Assembly: GCF_000519305.1 (NCBI RefSeq)
Contig: NZ_JAFG01000007.1
Coordinates: 165,994 to 229,993, forward strand
Source: Mesorhizobium ciceri WSM4083
GTDB taxonomy: Bacteria > Pseudomonadota > Alphaproteobacteria > Rhizobiales > Rhizobiaceae
DNA: 64,000 bases
Reading direction: 5' to 3'
Shown here: one piece after another, positions 8,110-17,394 of the stretch
Position numbering within the stretch: position 1 is the stretch's first letter
Layout: each line of letters opens with the position of its first letter
Made by a program: the position numbers and the translations under genes
Notes under the pieces: model-generated
The model's input: the letters and a program-made list of their open reading frames with translations, nothing else
Databases searched by the model: none
Told to the model about the DNA's origin: nothing

Positions 8110-8574
8110 TCAGGCCGCGTGCGAGGCCTGGGTGTCCGATAAAAGCGCGTGGATAGCCGCGGCGTCGCGCGTACCCCTGATCTTGGCCACCGTGTCGGCG
8201 TCGCGCAGGACCCGTGCGATGCGCGACAGTGCCTTGAGGTGATCGGCGCCCGCCCCTTCCGGCGCCAGCAGCAAAAACACCAGATCGACGGGCTGATCGT
8301 CCAGCGATTCGAAATCGACAGGCGTTTCCAGCCGGGCGAAAACACCTGCGATGCGCTTCACGCCGGCCAGCTTGCCGTGCGGAATGGCGATGCCGTTGCC
8401 GACGCCGGTCGAACCCAGCCGCTCACGCTGCAGGATGGTGTCGAACACCTCCCGCTCCGGAATGCCGGAAATCGCCGCTGCCCGTTCGGACAGCAGTTGC
8501 AGCAGCTGCTTCTTGGAGTTCGCCTTCAACGCCGGCAGTATCGCCGGAACGTTGATAAGATCGCTCAGATCCAT
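8110..8574 (-). CDS. ptsN: PTS IIA-like nitrogen regulatory protein (EIIA-Ntr)
   Basis: Phosphoryl acceptor at the end of the nitrogen phosphotransferase relay (PtsP-NPr-PtsN), linking nitrogen and carbon status to transport and stress control. 154 residues, normal length. Phosphorylated His near residue 66 in GIAIPHGK; the downstream PVDLVFLLLAPEGAGADHL block is typical. It lies last in the lptC-lptA-lptB-rpoN-hpf-ptsN series, its classical place next to rpoN. It cannot transport sugars by itself. Confidence 0.93.
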   Translation of the reverse strand: MDLSDLINVPAILPALKANSKKQLLQLLSERAAAISGIPEREVFDTILQRERLGSTGVGNGIAIPHGKLAGVKRIAGVFARLETPVDFESLDDQPVDLVFLLLAPEGAGADHLKALSRIARVLRDADTVAKIRGTRDAAAIHALLSDTQASHAA

Positions 8575-8640
8575 GCTAGAAAATCCCTTGTTCGCCTGCC
8601 GTCACCAGTCCCCACCCCTCGTGCGGCCGGCTCTTATTGC

Positions 8641-8701
8641 CGTGCGACCGTTGTCGTCACCGTACGACCTTTGTCGTCACGCTTGTGCGACCTTGGTCGT
8701 C
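8641..8701. repeat. three tandem GACCxTxGTCGTC-like units at the hpf 3' end
   Basis: The motif 'TGCGACC(g/t)TTGTCGTCAC' or a near copy occurs three times in about 60 bases (roughly 8642-8660, 8662-8680, 8685-8702). Each unit is itself a partial dyad (GACC/GGTC or GAC/GTC). The last unit overlaps the codons for the final residues of hpf, so the repeat runs through its stop codon. Confidence 0.5.
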
Positions 8702-9261
8702 GACGGGTCGATCCAGCCGATATTTCCATCGGGTCGGCGATAGACGATGTTGAGATGGTCGGTTCCCGCGTTGCGGAAGACGAAGACCGGGCTGTCCTTG
8801 GTGTCGAGTTCGATGACCGCCGACGCCACCGACATGGTCTTCAGCGTCATGGTTGATTCGGCAACGATGGCCGGCGCGAAATTCTCCGGAATGTCCTCGT
8901 CGTCATCGGCAAGCGGCGCCATCACCGTGTAGGCTATGTCGGTCGGCTGGCCGTTAGCGGCGCCCGAATTGTGCGATTTCAGCCGGCGTTTATAGCGCCT
9001 CAGGCGGGTTTCCAGACGATCCGCCGCCGCCTCGAAGGCAAGCGTCGGATCCTGGGCATCGCCGGTGGCCTGCAGCGAAGCGCCGGAATCCAGCCGGATC
9101 ATGCAGTCCGCCGAATAGCGCGAGCCCGATTTGATGACTGTGACATGTCCTGCAAAGCCGCGATCGAAATATTTGCCGATCGCTTCGCCGACACGATCGT
9201 TGATGCGTGTTCGAAACGCATCGCCGATGTCCATGTGTTTTCCCGATATGCGCAGATTCAT
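8677..9261 (-). CDS. hpf: long-form ribosome hibernation promoting factor
   Basis: Binds the decoding channel of 30S subunits and dimerises ribosomes into inactive 100S particles in stationary phase. 194 residues, so the long form: an N-terminal HPF/YfiA domain (1-100, starting MNLRISGKHMDIGDAFR), a flexible linker with an acidic stretch (DDDEDIPEN), and a C-terminal dimerisation domain (about 135-190, with SPVFVFRNAGTDHLNIVYRRPDGNIGWID). It lies between rpoN and ptsN, as in most proteobacteria. The gap to rpoN is 265 bases, so it may have its own promoter. Confidence 0.93.
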   Translation of the reverse strand: MNLRISGKHMDIGDAFRTRINDRVGEAIGKYFDRGFAGHVTVIKSGSRYSADCMIRLDSGASLQATGDAQDPTLAFEAAADRLETRLRRYKRRLKSHNSGAANGQPTDIAYTVMAPLADDDEDIPENFAPAIVAESTMTLKTMSVASAVIELDTKDSPVFVFRNAGTDHLNIVYRRPDGNIGWIDPSTTKVAQA

Positions 9262-9526
9262 CTGAAAACTGACCTTCCTTGCTCAGGCTTCAAACTCGCC
9301 CGAGTTTATACTCGTGATCCGTGCGCACAAGCTTTGCGGCGTCACTTGCGCCGATTTTAAATCCAAACTTTCCGGTTGATCACAAGCCGCCCTTTGACCG
9401 TCCCGAGGCCAACGTCGTGACGGACCATCCGCATGCGGGCATCTAGCCCGTCTCATGCGGGCGGGCTTCTAGCCAGTTCACCGCGGCTTGTCAATGAAGT
9501 GCTGGCCTGTGGAAAGTCGACCCGCC

Positions 9527-11053
9527 TCAGCGCCCGGCGCTGGCCATCGCCCGTTTCTCGCGTCGGCGCTGCACCGAGGAGGGGATATTCATGCCTTCCC
9601 GGTACTTGGCGACCGTACGCCTTGCAATGTCGACGCCACTTTCGCGCAACATGTCGACGATTGCATCGTCGGAAAGCACGTCGACGGGCTTTTCCTCGTC
9701 GATCAACTGCTTGATGCGGTCACGCACGGCTTCCGAGGAATGCGCATCGCCGCCGCCCGACGCGGCGATCGAGGCGGTGAAGAAGTAGCGAAGCTCGAAC
9801 ACGCCGCGCGGCGTCAGCATGTACTTATTGGCTGTGACCCGGCTGACCGTCGATTCGTGCATGCCGATGGCGTCGGCCACCGTGCGCAGATTGAGCGGCT
9901 TCAACTGCCGCACGCCATGGACGAGGAAGGCATCCTGCTGGCGAACGATTTCCGAGGCGACCTTGAGGATGGTCTTTGCCCGCTGGTCGAGGCTGCGCGT
10001 CAGCCAGTTGGCGTTCTGCAGGCATTCGGCCAGAAAATCCTTTTCCGCCTGGTTCTTGGCCTGCGGTGAGACCTGGGCGAAATAGATATGGTCGACCAAA
10101 ACGCGCGGCAGCGTTTCGGCGTTGAGTTCGACCGTCCAGCTGCCGTCATTGGCCGCGCGCACCTCAACATCGGCGACGATCGCGTCGCTGGCGCCGCCCG
10201 AAAACGCCATGCCCGGCCGGGGATCGAGCGCCCGGATCTCCGCCAGCATGTCGAGCAGATCCTCCTCGTCGACACCGCATATCCGTTTCAATGCATGAAA
10301 GTCACGTCGTGCCAGGAGTTCGAGATTGGCGACCAGCGCCTTCATCGCCGGATCGAGCCGGTTGCGCACGGCAAGTTGCAGCGACAGGCATTCGGCCAGG
10401 TCGCGGGCAAACAGGCCGGCCGGCTCGAAGGTCTGACACACCGCCAGCACCTTCGCGACGGCGGCGGCATCCGCACCGAGACGAACGGCGATCTCGGCCA
10501 GGTCGGCACGCAGATAGCCGCTCTCGTCAAGGCCGTCGGCGAGGTCGACGGCGATCAGCCGTGCAGCCGGGTCGGCGAAGGCTAGCGCTACCTGTTCACC
10601 GACATGGTCGCGCAGCGTGATCGCGGCACTCGCCATATCGCCGGCGTCAAACCACTCGGATGAGGAACCCGCGCCATTGCCCGAAGCCGATTTCCATTGC
10701 GCCGTCAGGTCGGGACCGAGCCGCTCGCTGGTGCCCGGGTCGTCGGGAAACAGGTTTTCCAGCGACGTGTCGAGCTTGTCCGAAATCGCCTCGGCGCTCC
10801 ACTGCGTCTCGTTTTCGAACCAGTCGCCTTCGGCGGCGGCTTGCGGCTCCGCCTCGATCTTCTGGGCCTGGTCGCTGGCGGCATCGTCCTGCGGCTCGGC
10901 GCGCTCCAGCAGCGGATTGCGCTCGATTTCCTCATCGATGAAATGCTCGAGCTCGACATGGGTGAACTGCAGCAGCCGAATCGACTGCATCAGCTGCGGC
11001 GTCATCACCAACGACTGCGATTGTCGTAGCTGTAGTTTGGCCGCCAACGCCAT
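9527..11053 (-). CDS. rpoN: RNA polymerase sigma-54 factor
   Basis: Directs RNA polymerase to -24/-12 promoters for nitrogen fixation and assimilation, dicarboxylate transport and other functions. It needs an AAA+ enhancer-binding activator to melt DNA. 508 residues. Region I is Gln/Leu-rich (LQLRQSQSLVMTPQLMQSIRLLQ), region II is acidic (about 55-110), then core-binding and helix-turn-helix parts, with the RpoN box ARRTVAKYRE near residues 477-486. Starts with MALAAKLQLRQ, standard for the family. It follows lptB on the same strand with a 200-base gap that also contains a sigma-54-like site facing the other way. Confidence 0.96.
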   Translation of the reverse strand: MALAAKLQLRQSQSLVMTPQLMQSIRLLQFTHVELEHFIDEEIERNPLLERAEPQDDAASDQAQKIEAEPQAAAEGDWFENETQWSAEAISDKLDTSLENLFPDDPGTSERLGPDLTAQWKSASGNGAGSSSEWFDAGDMASAAITLRDHVGEQVALAFADPAARLIAVDLADGLDESGYLRADLAEIAVRLGADAAAVAKVLAVCQTFEPAGLFARDLAECLSLQLAVRNRLDPAMKALVANLELLARRDFHALKRICGVDEEDLLDMLAEIRALDPRPGMAFSGGASDAIVADVEVRAANDGSWTVELNAETLPRVLVDHIYFAQVSPQAKNQAEKDFLAECLQNANWLTRSLDQRAKTILKVASEIVRQQDAFLVHGVRQLKPLNLRTVADAIGMHESTVSRVTANKYMLTPRGVFELRYFFTASIAASGGGDAHSSEAVRDRIKQLIDEEKPVDVLSDDAIVDMLRESGVDIARRTVAKYREGMNIPSSVQRRREKRAMASAGR

Positions 11054-11125
11054 GGTTCGGTTTCAAACGCCTCGTCTATGCATCCGGACTTCCGGGCAAA
11101 AATTTTTGCAGCCGGCCATAGAAAC

Positions 11126-11141
11126 TGGCCCGGCTTTTGCT
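11126..11141 (+). promoter_or_regulatory. near-consensus sigma-54 promoter, no gene downstream
   Basis: TGGCCCGGCTTTTGCT fits the -24/-12 consensus TGGCACGrNNNTTGCW with one mismatch; GG and GC are exactly ten bases apart. It points away from rpoN into the 3' end of lptB in antisense. No plus-strand gene follows. It could serve an antisense or small RNA, or act as a binding site in rpoN autoregulation. Confidence 0.45.
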
Positions 11142-11253
11142 TGTCAAGGCAATTGGTAGCAAAACGCGCTTACCGGAGCGTTATCCCGGAGCAAAATCGA
11201 GAAAAAAGCGCCGCGCGAACCGCAAAAATCGTGTCAGGAAACAAATTTCACGC

Positions 11254-12072
11254 TCAGAGCGTAAAACCCTCGCCGAGGTAGAGTCGCCGCACATCCGGGT
11301 TTGCCACCACCTCGTCGGCCCTTCCATGGGTCAGCACCTGGCCGGCATGGATGATGTAGGCGCGGTCGATGAGGCCGAGCGTTTCGCGCACATTGTGATC
11401 GGTGATGAGGACGCCGATGCCGCGCGCCGTCAGGTGGCGCACCAGTTGCTGGATATCGGCGACAGCGATCGGATCGATGCCGGCGAAAGGCTCGTCGAGC
11501 AGCATGTAGGCCGGACGCGTCGCCAGCGCCCGCGCGATTTCCAGGCGTCGCCGCTCGCCGCCCGAAAGCGACATGGATGGCGCCTTGCGCAGATGGCTGA
11601 TGTGGAATTCCTCGAGCAGTTCGTCGAGATTGCGCTCGCGCACCTTGCGGTCCTTTTCGACCACTTCCAGCACCGCGCGGATATTCTGCTCGACATTGAG
11701 GCCGCGGAAGATCGACGCTTCCTGCGGCAGATAGCCGATGCCGAGGCGTGCGCGACGGTACATCGGCATCGACGTGACGTCGAAGCCGTCGATCTCGATC
11801 GTGCCTTCATCCACCGGCACGAGGCCGGTAACCATGTAGAAACAGGTCGTTTTGCCGGCGCCGTTGGGGCCGAGCAGTCCAACGGCCTCGCCGGCGCGCA
11901 CGCCAATGGTGACGCCGCTGACGACCTTGCGGCCCTTGTAGCTCTTGGTCAGCCCCTTGGCGATCAAGGTTCCCTTGAACTTTCCCGCATCGACGGTCAC
12001 CGTGGCCGGCGCCGAAAGCTTGCCGGCGGCCCGTCCCGGAAGACGCGCCGTCAGCGACGACAGGCTGGCCAT
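11254..12072 (-). CDS. lptB: LPS export ABC transporter ATP-binding protein
   Basis: Cytoplasmic ATPase of the LptB2FGC complex that extracts LPS from the inner membrane and pushes it along the LptA bridge. 272 residues. Walker [11 protein letters not shown]-loop LPQEASIF, signature LSGGERRR, Walker B YMLLDEP and switch His ([11 protein letters not shown]) are all intact. About 35 residues precede the ABC domain (begins near [15 protein letters not shown]), longer than in E. coli LptB. Its ATG overlaps the lptA stop (TGATG at 12070-12074), so the two are translationally coupled. lptF and lptG are not in the window. Confidence 0.94.
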   Translation of the reverse strand: MASLSSLTARLPGRAAGKLSAPATVTVDAGKFKGTLIAKGLTKSYKGRKVVSGVTIGVRAGEAVGLLGPNGAGKTTCFYMVTGLVPVDEGTIEIDGFDVTSMPMYRRARLGIGYLPQEASIFRGLNVEQNIRAVLEVVEKDRKVRERNLDELLEEFHISHLRKAPSMSLSGGERRRLEIARALATRPAYMLLDEPFAGIDPIAVADIQQLVRHLTARGIGVLITDHNVRETLGLIDRAYIIHAGQVLTHGRADEVVANPDVRRLYLGEGFTL

Positions 12073-12653
12073 CAGGGGTTCGTCGCTCCCGATTTCGGCG
12101 GCGGCGTGATCGACATCTGGACGCGTTGCCCAGCGCATGGATCCACCTGAGCCAGCCCGCTTTTCATCTGCACGGTAAGCTTGCAGCCCACCAGAACGTT
12201 GTCGTTTTGCGACAGAACGACCTTTTTGCCCGAAAGCACCAGCACCTGGCTCTTCATATCGAAGCTGCCTTGATCGCCGGTCGCGACCTGCGCATCCGAC
12301 TTGATGTAAACCTTGTCGGAGATCTCCAGGTGATCGATGTTGGCCGAGCCCGTCATCGCCGCACCCGCGGCCTCCGTGCCCTTGGCAGCGGCGTTGGGGT
12401 CCTTGACGTAGTAGACCGTCATCTTGCCGGCCTTCATCAATGTCGGCCCCTGGACGACGCTGACATTGCCCGTGAAGATGGCGACACTGTCGGCCTGGCG
12501 GACTTCCAGCTTGTCGCTCTCGATCTGGATCGGCTTGTCGCCGGACAGTTTGAGGCCTGACTGACTGGTCGTCTGCGCCCATGACGGCACGAGTCCGAGC
12601 AGCAGCAACGCTGAAGTTGCTGCCGCGAGCCGCGTCGAACTACTGAGCCGCAT
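12072..12653 (-). CDS. lptA: LPS transport periplasmic protein LptA
   Basis: Periplasmic beta-jellyroll protein that forms the bridge carrying LPS from LptC to LptD at the outer membrane. 193 residues with a signal peptide (ends near PSWAQ, residue 27), then the OstA-type segment ([29 protein letters not shown]). Longer than E. coli LptA because of an Ala-rich insert near residues 85-105. It overlaps lptC by 14 bases upstream and lptB by three bases downstream. Confidence 0.9.
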   Translation of the reverse strand: MRLSSSTRLAAATSALLLLGLVPSWAQTTSQSGLKLSGDKPIQIESDKLEVRQADSVAIFTGNVSVVQGPTLMKAGKMTVYYVKDPNAAAKGTEAAGAAMTGSANIDHLEISDKVYIKSDAQVATGDQGSFDMKSQVLVLSGKKVVLSQNDNVLVGCKLTVQMKSGLAQVDPCAGQRVQMSITPPPKSGATNP

Positions 12654-13353
12654 TGGTTTCTCCGCTGTTTCCCTGTGCCGCCTTCAAGGCGGCGGAATCG
12701 ATGTTGACGCGCACTTTGTTCTCGAAAACCAGAACCTTGCCATTGTCCTGGACCGACATCGTATCCGCCGTGATCCGCGACCCGCCACGGCTGACATCGA
12801 CGGGATCTCCCGTCTTCATAGTGCCTTTGCCCATGTCGAGGAAGACCGATTTGAACTTGGCCTGCATGCCGTCGGTCGTGGTGATCGTCACGTCGCTGGT
12901 CAGGTTCATCGTATTGCCGTCGCGATCGTATGTGCCGTGCGAGGCCTTGACCACCGCCACATTGTCGGACGCGATCGGCACCTTGGCGTCGATGCCTTCC
13001 AGTTCGATGATACCTTGCGTGCTGACATCCTGAATGGCACGCAGCGCCGTCATCGAATAAGGCTGCTTCTGCTTGGTGAAACCGTTGAGCTTGGGATTGG
13101 CCATCACCAGCTTGCCGTTGGAAAAGGCAGTGCCTTCCGCCTGAATCTTCACGGAGACGGGTGCGGCGAGATAGGAATAGACCGGGAAAGCCACCGCTAT
13201 CAGTGCCGCGGCCACCGGCACGGCAAATTTGAGAACGCGCACGCGGCGCGAATGACGCTGTGCACGGTCGAAAGCATCGCCGCGCGTCCGGCCGTCCGCC
13301 GGGGGAGCCAACACCGCCTCGGCGTTGGTCGGTTCAATCGGTCGCGCTAACAT
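12640..13353 (-). CDS. lptC: LPS export inner-membrane protein LptC
   Basis: Bitopic inner-membrane subunit that receives LPS from LptB2FG and hands it to LptA. 237 residues: cytoplasmic basic N-terminus (HSRRVRVLK), one membrane helix (about 42-66), then a periplasmic jellyroll domain with the family pattern GTAFSNGKLVMANPKLNGF. First gene of the lptC-lptA-lptB series. A plausible promoter lies at 13392-13419. Confidence 0.88.
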   Translation of the reverse strand: MLARPIEPTNAEAVLAPPADGRTRGDAFDRAQRHSRRVRVLKFAVPVAAALIAVAFPVYSYLAAPVSVKIQAEGTAFSNGKLVMANPKLNGFTKQKQPYSMTALRAIQDVSTQGIIELEGIDAKVPIASDNVAVVKASHGTYDRDGNTMNLTSDVTITTTDGMQAKFKSVFLDMGKGTMKTGDPVDVSRGGSRITADTMSVQDNGKVLVFENKVRVNIDSAALKAAQGNSGETNAAQ

Positions 13354-13755
13354 TCACTGCTTTCTTCTAACCTGCCCGCCCTTGAGCACCGCCTATAGGT
13401 GGGACGCCGGCGCTTTCAAGCAAGCACAAGCCCACGAAAACTGCAAAAATGTGACAGCCGCCTTTGTACAGACGAAAACGAAGTCCGCACAACTGCGTGT
13501 TCTCCATAGCAGAAACAGACACGCGGCGTAAAATTTATCAGCCATCGGTCTCGTCGCCCGACCTGTGCCGATTGCACGAATATGTGAGCAGACCAATGCT
13601 TGGAGAGGGCCTGGCCGGCCCGGATCAACGGTCGACGCGGATAGCCACCTCACGTCCAGGCGCTGACTTGTCTCGCCATGCGCAAGAGAGAACTGCTTCC
13701 AGATGGGAGGATCATGGTCTAAAAGCGTCTCCTCCCGCCGACTGAAAGGCTGACC
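13354..13755. other. intergenic region between divergent lptC and sppA
   Basis: 402 bases without a convincing gene. The lptC side holds the predicted promoter listed separately and an A/C-rich stretch around 13430-13480. The sppA side has no clear core promoter; a GGGAGGA (13705-13713) is too far from the sppA start to serve it. Short open frames here have no signal peptide, family motif or ribosome binding site. Confidence 0.5.
13392..13419 (-). promoter_or_regulatory. predicted promoter of lptC-lptA-lptB
   Basis: On the minus strand TTGAAA (13419-13414), 16 bases, TATAGG (13397-13392 region, read as CCTATA on the plus strand with one-base offset). It is 39 bases from the lptC start. The sequence could be read as a housekeeping promoter; CTTGAA also partly resembles an RpoH -35. 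Confidence 0.4.
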
Positions 13756-14712
13756 ATGGCACTGAGAGCCGACGACCTGATCGACCGCCGCCGTTTGCGG
13801 CGCAAGCTGACATTCTGGCGCCTCGTCGCCATAGGCATCGTAGCCCTTGGGGTGATTGCGCTTTCAACCTGGTTCTATGGCGACGATTTAGGCGGCTCGA
13901 CGGTCGACCATATTGCCAAGGTCAAGATCGAAGGCACGATCACCGAGGACGAGGAACTGATCAAGCGGCTGGAAACCATTCGTCTTTCATCGAAGGTGAA
14001 AGGCGTGATCCTGTCGATCGATTCGCCTGGCGGCACCACCGTTGGCGGTGAATCGATCTATGAAGAAGTGCGCAAGCTGGCCGCCGACAAGCCGGTGGTG
14101 GCGGAAGTCGGCACGCTCGCCGCATCGGCGGGCTATATGATCGCCAGTGCCGCCGATCACATCGTTGCCCGCAAGACCTCGATCGTCGGCTCGATCGGCG
14201 TGCTGATCCAGTATCCCGACGTCAGCGGCCTGATGGACAAACTCGGCGTCAAGCTGGAGGAAGTGAAATCCTCGCCGCTGAAAGCCGCGCCCTCTCCCTT
14301 CAAGCCGACCAATGACGACGAGCGCGCCATGGTTCGCAAACTCATCCTCGACAGTTACAACTGGTTCGTCGACATCGTCGCCGAACGCCGCAAGATGACC
14401 CGCGAACAAGCGCTTGTGCTTGCCGACGGCTCGATATTCACCGGCCGCCAGGGCGTTGCCAACGGACTGATCGACGCCGTCGGCGGCGAGACCGTAGCGG
14501 TCGAATGGCTGGCGACCAAGGGCGTCGATGCCAAGCTCAAGGTCGTCGAGTGGAAGGATACCGAACGGCGCGGCGGCTTCCTGTTCTCGAAAGCGATGGC
14601 GCAAACGATCGGCAGTGCGCTCGGCCTGCCCGCCTACAGCGGCGACGTCATCCATGAACTCGGAGCCGACCGCTTGTTTCTTGACGGTCTCGTTTCCGTC
14701 TGGCACCCTTGA
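13756..14712 (+). CDS. sppA: signal peptide peptidase SppA
   Basis: Membrane-anchored serine protease that degrades cleaved signal peptides. 318 residues, the short single-domain form. One membrane helix at about 22-44, then the S49 domain. Catalytic Ser124 in ASAGYMIAS and Lys176 in SSPLKAAPS are 52 residues apart, the spacing known for the Ser/Lys dyad of short SppA proteins. SPGGTTVGGESIYEEVRKL is the usual oxyanion and substrate segment. ihfB follows 82 bases downstream. Confidence 0.9.
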   Translation: MALRADDLIDRRRLRRKLTFWRLVAIGIVALGVIALSTWFYGDDLGGSTVDHIAKVKIEGTITEDEELIKRLETIRLSSKVKGVILSIDSPGGTTVGGESIYEEVRKLAADKPVVAEVGTLAASAGYMIASAADHIVARKTSIVGSIGVLIQYPDVSGLMDKLGVKLEEVKSSPLKAAPSPFKPTNDDERAMVRKLILDSYNWFVDIVAERRKMTREQALVLADGSIFTGRQGVANGLIDAVGGETVAVEWLATKGVDAKLKVVEWKDTERRGGFLFSKAMAQTIGSALGLPAYSGDVIHELGADRLFLDGLVSVWHP

Positions 14713-14794
14713 GATGCCGTTTGGGGCAAGTGAAAAAAGCAAATAAAATCATCCTCATAATTTTGACCGCACTGCTTTCACGGGGACCCGTCTC

Positions 14795-15079
14795 ATGATC
14801 AAGTCCGAACTTGTGCAGATTATAGCCACGCGCAATCCGCATCTTTTCCTGCGCGACGTCGAAAACATCGTCGGCGCGATCTTCGATGAAATCACCGACG
14901 CCCTTGCCGAAGGCAACCGGGTCGAGTTGCGAGGCTTCGGCGCTTTTTCGGTGAAGAACCGTCCCGCCCGCACCGGCCGCAATCCGCGCACAGGCGAATC
15001 CGTCGAGGTCGAGGAGAAATGGGTGCCGTTCTTCAAGACCGGCAAGGAACTGCGTGAAAGGCTGAACGGCGGCAAGTAG
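14795..15079 (+). CDS. ihfB: integration host factor beta subunit
   Basis: DNA-bending protein that works as a heterodimer with IhfA in sigma-54 activation, recombination and replication. 94 residues, normal length. The beta-arm signature ([22 protein letters not shown]) and N-terminal [17 protein letters not shown] mark the beta subunit rather than HU. The upstream gap 14713-14794 is AT-rich and probably holds its own promoter. The sppA-ihfB-lapA order is common in Hyphomicrobiales. Confidence 0.92.
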   Translation: MIKSELVQIIATRNPHLFLRDVENIVGAIFDEITDALAEGNRVELRGFGAFSVKNRPARTGRNPRTGESVEVEEKWVPFFKTGKELRERLNGGK

Positions 15080-15083
15080 GCGG

Positions 15084-15098
15084 CGTCAGCGCCTGACG
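15084..15098 (+). terminator. hairpin between ihfB and the LapA-domain gene
   Basis: CGTCAG-CGC-CTGACG just after the ihfB stop, followed by GGCCTTTC. The T-run is short, so termination may be partial and allow expression of the next gene. Confidence 0.35.
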
Positions 15099-15134
15099 GC
15101 CTTTCGGACAGGCCAGCTTCCGACGGAAAACATC

Positions 15135-15491
15135 ATGTTCAATCGCTTCATCCTCATCGCGATCTTCGTGCCCCTGGCGATCATCCTGATCGCACTCGCC
15201 GTTGCCAACCGTGAACTGGTCGCCTTCACCCTGGATCCGTTCAACCCCGGCAATCCGAAGCTGACCCTGACTTTGCCGCTGTTCATCTTCCTGTTCCTGG
15301 CACTTGCCATCGGCATGATCGTCGGCAGCCTGGCGACCTGGGTCAAGCAAGGTCGCTATCGCAAGCTGGCGCGCCAGCGCGGCGTCGAAGCCGAGAACCT
15401 GCGCCAGGCGGTCAGCCGTGCGCCGGCGGCACCGCAAAGCCCGGCCCACGGGTCCGCCCAAGGGTCGGCATTGCCGAAACCGACCGCTTGA
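15135..15491 (+). CDS. LapA-domain (DUF1049) inner-membrane protein
   Basis: 118 residues with two hydrophobic segments (about 3-25 and 47-70) separated by a short loop (NPGNPKLTLTL), then a coiled hydrophilic tail containing RYRKLARQRGVEAENLR. This matches LapA/LapB-partner proteins, which in enterobacteria help regulate LPS assembly. That function is not shown in rhizobia. It sits directly after ihfB, a usual arrangement. Confidence 0.75.
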   Translation: MFNRFILIAIFVPLAIILIALAVANRELVAFTLDPFNPGNPKLTLTLPLFIFLFLALAIGMIVGSLATWVKQGRYRKLARQRGVEAENLRQAVSRAPAAPQSPAHGSAQGSALPKPTA

Positions 15492-15528
15492 ACCGCCCGC
15501 AGGCGGCTTTGTCCCCACGGAGTTTTTC

Positions 15529-16494
15529 ATGCTGACCATTTCGGCCGCAGAGGTCGACCATGCGCTGACCTTTCCCGGACTGGTCGAGACGCTGCGCACG
15601 GCGTTTCGCGACGGCGCGGTGCAGCCGGTCAGGCATCACCATACGATCGAGCGGCCCGACGGTGCGGCCTCCACCCTGCTTTTGATGCCGGCCTGGACCG
15701 ATCTCAACGCGGCCGGCACGTCGGCCGGCGGTCACGTCGGCGTCAAGATCGTCACTGTCTCCCCCGACAACAATGCCATCGGCAAGCCGGCGGTGATGGG
15801 GCTCTATCTCCTGCTCAATGGCGCTACCGGCGAACCTGAAGCCTTGATCGACGGCCAGCGGCTGACACAGTGGCGCACCGCCTGTGCTTCGGCGCTTGCG
15901 GCTTCTTATCTCGCCCGCGACGACGCCTCGCGGCTGCTTGTGGTCGGCGCCGGCGCGCTGTCCCCCTTCCTCGCCAAGGCGCACTCGGCCGTGCGGCCGA
16001 TCAAGACCATCCGCATCTGGAACCGCACCCCGGCCAATGCCGAGAAAGTCGCGGCCGATCTGCGCGCCGAAGGCTTTGCGGCCAGCGCCGCAAGCGAACT
16101 CGATGCCGAGCTTGGGCAGGCCGACATCGTCGCCTCGGCAACGATCACGACCACGCCCTTGATCAAGGGCGCATTGCTGCGGCCGGGAACCCATGTCGAC
16201 CTGGTCGGCGGCTTTACGCCGACGATGCGCGAGAGCGACGACGACGCGATCAGGCTCGCCCGCGTCTATGTCGACACCCGCGCCGGCGCCACCAAGGAAG
16301 CCGGCGACATCGTCCAGCCTCTGGCCTCCGGCGTGCTGAAGCCGGAAGCCATCGTCGCCGATCTGCACGAATTGGCGCGCGGCCAGAAGAAGGGTCGCGA
16401 GAGCGCCGGTGAGATCACGCTGTTCAAGTCGGTCGGCGCGGCGCTCGAGGATCTTGCCGCCGGCATTGCCGTCTACAAGGCGCTCACGGCCTAG
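15529..16494 (+). CDS. ornithine cyclodeaminase / mu-crystallin family protein
   Basis: 321 residues. NAD(P)-dependent family that includes ornithine cyclodeaminase, alanine dehydrogenase and ketimine reductase. Visible are the Rossmann motif [17 protein letters not shown] (about 138-155), an N-terminal substrate part ([31 protein letters not shown]) and the C-terminal [16 protein letters not shown]. Start at the ATG 15529; an upstream extension would overlap the LapA-domain gene out of frame. The substrate cannot be decided. No adjacent amino acid catabolic genes. Confidence 0.78.
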   Translation: MLTISAAEVDHALTFPGLVETLRTAFRDGAVQPVRHHHTIERPDGAASTLLLMPAWTDLNAAGTSAGGHVGVKIVTVSPDNNAIGKPAVMGLYLLLNGATGEPEALIDGQRLTQWRTACASALAASYLARDDASRLLVVGAGALSPFLAKAHSAVRPIKTIRIWNRTPANAEKVAADLRAEGFAASAASELDAELGQADIVASATITTTPLIKGALLRPGTHVDLVGGFTPTMRESDDDAIRLARVYVDTRAGATKEAGDIVQPLASGVLKPEAIVADLHELARGQKKGRESAGEITLFKSVGAALEDLAAGIAVYKALTA

Positions 16495-16928
16495 TTTGCC
16501 GGCACCGCCATTTTGGCGCCCATCGCCTCGGCGATGACACGAAAATCGTGATCCCCGATTTCGAAAAGGCCAAAGCGAAGCTGATAACCCCAGTTCGACT
16601 TGGCCACGGTGAAGTGCAGCCTGTCGAGCAGCGGCTTGATCCGCGCTTCCTCGGCCTTGGCCCACGCAACATCTCGGCGGAACGGCGTGAAGCCAGCGCC
16701 CATGTCGCCCTGATAGGGCTCGCCTTCCCGCACCGTGCCGATCGCCGTGAAGGCCTGCAGGCCATCTTTCTCGCCCAAAACAGTGGTCGGCGAATAGTAG
16801 ACGATGCCATCGCCTGCCTTGACGCGACGCAGCGGTGCCGCCTTGCCGTGATTGACCTGCATGAAGCCGGCTGCGCGACCCCGCCGGACATGTTCGGCCG
16901 ATGCCACCGCGATCCAATACGCGCTCAT
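16491..16928 (-). CDS. EVE domain protein
   Basis: 145 residues forming one PUA-like EVE domain ([26 protein letters not shown] at the start; [11 protein letters not shown] and [16 protein letters not shown] later). EVE domains bind modified bases in DNA or RNA and are often linked to restriction-like systems, but this one stands alone. Its start overlaps the stop of the VOC gene by four bases, and the stop overlaps the end of the ornithine cyclodeaminase gene opposite. Probably third gene of an operon with the WYL regulator and VOC protein. Confidence 0.8.
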   Translation of the reverse strand: MSAYWIAVASAEHVRRGRAAGFMQVNHGKAAPLRRVKAGDGIVYYSPTTVLGEKDGLQAFTAIGTVREGEPYQGDMGAGFTPFRRDVAWAKAEEARIKPLLDRLHFTVAKSNWGYQLRFGLFEIGDHDFRVIAEAMGAKMAVPAN

Positions 16929-17320
16929 TTCTGGTCACCATCGGCCTGTGCGCCGTCGGACAGCCAATAGACGCGCAGGCGATGATTGTCGGGATCGAGC
17001 GCGACAAAAGTACGGCCGAAATCCATGTCGGTCGGCGTCTGCAGGATATTCAGCCCGCGCCCGGACCAGTCGGCATGGGCGGCATCGACCGCATCGGGCG
17101 TATCCAGCGCAAACACGATTTCGGCGCCACCGCCTGACGCGGCGGCTGCCGGCTCCACTGTATGGCGCGACCACAGGCCGAGCTTGAAGCCGGCATCGAG
17201 CACGAACAGCACGAAGGTCGGCGAACTTTCGACCGGCTGACGGCCGAGCAGCGCGCTGTAGAAGGCACCGCTCTCAAGCGGCTGGTCGACATAGAGGATG
17301 ACGAAATTCGGGGTGGCCAT
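16925..17320 (-). CDS. VOC (glyoxalase-like) family protein
   Basis: 131 residues with the two beta-alpha-beta-beta-beta halves of the vicinal oxygen chelate fold ([22 protein letters not shown] and [16 protein letters not shown], then [16 protein letters not shown]). Members are metal enzymes or bind small ligands such as antibiotics; nothing here settles which. ATGA overlap with the EVE gene and 74 bases from the WYL regulator suggest one transcript. Confidence 0.75.
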   Translation of the reverse strand: MATPNFVILYVDQPLESGAFYSALLGRQPVESSPTFVLFVLDAGFKLGLWSRHTVEPAAAASGGGAEIVFALDTPDAVDAAHADWSGRGLNILQTPTDMDFGRTFVALDPDNHRLRVYWLSDGAQADGDQK

Positions 17321-17394
17321 ATCTGTTCTCCAAGGTTCGGTGTTTCGACTTGGCGAACATAAGATGGGCTACTGTCAGATTATGGCAGCAGTCG

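Noticed and set aside
13464..13745. 93-codon open frame between lptC and sppA
   Set aside because: No ribosome binding site, signal peptide or family pattern; composition does not look coding.
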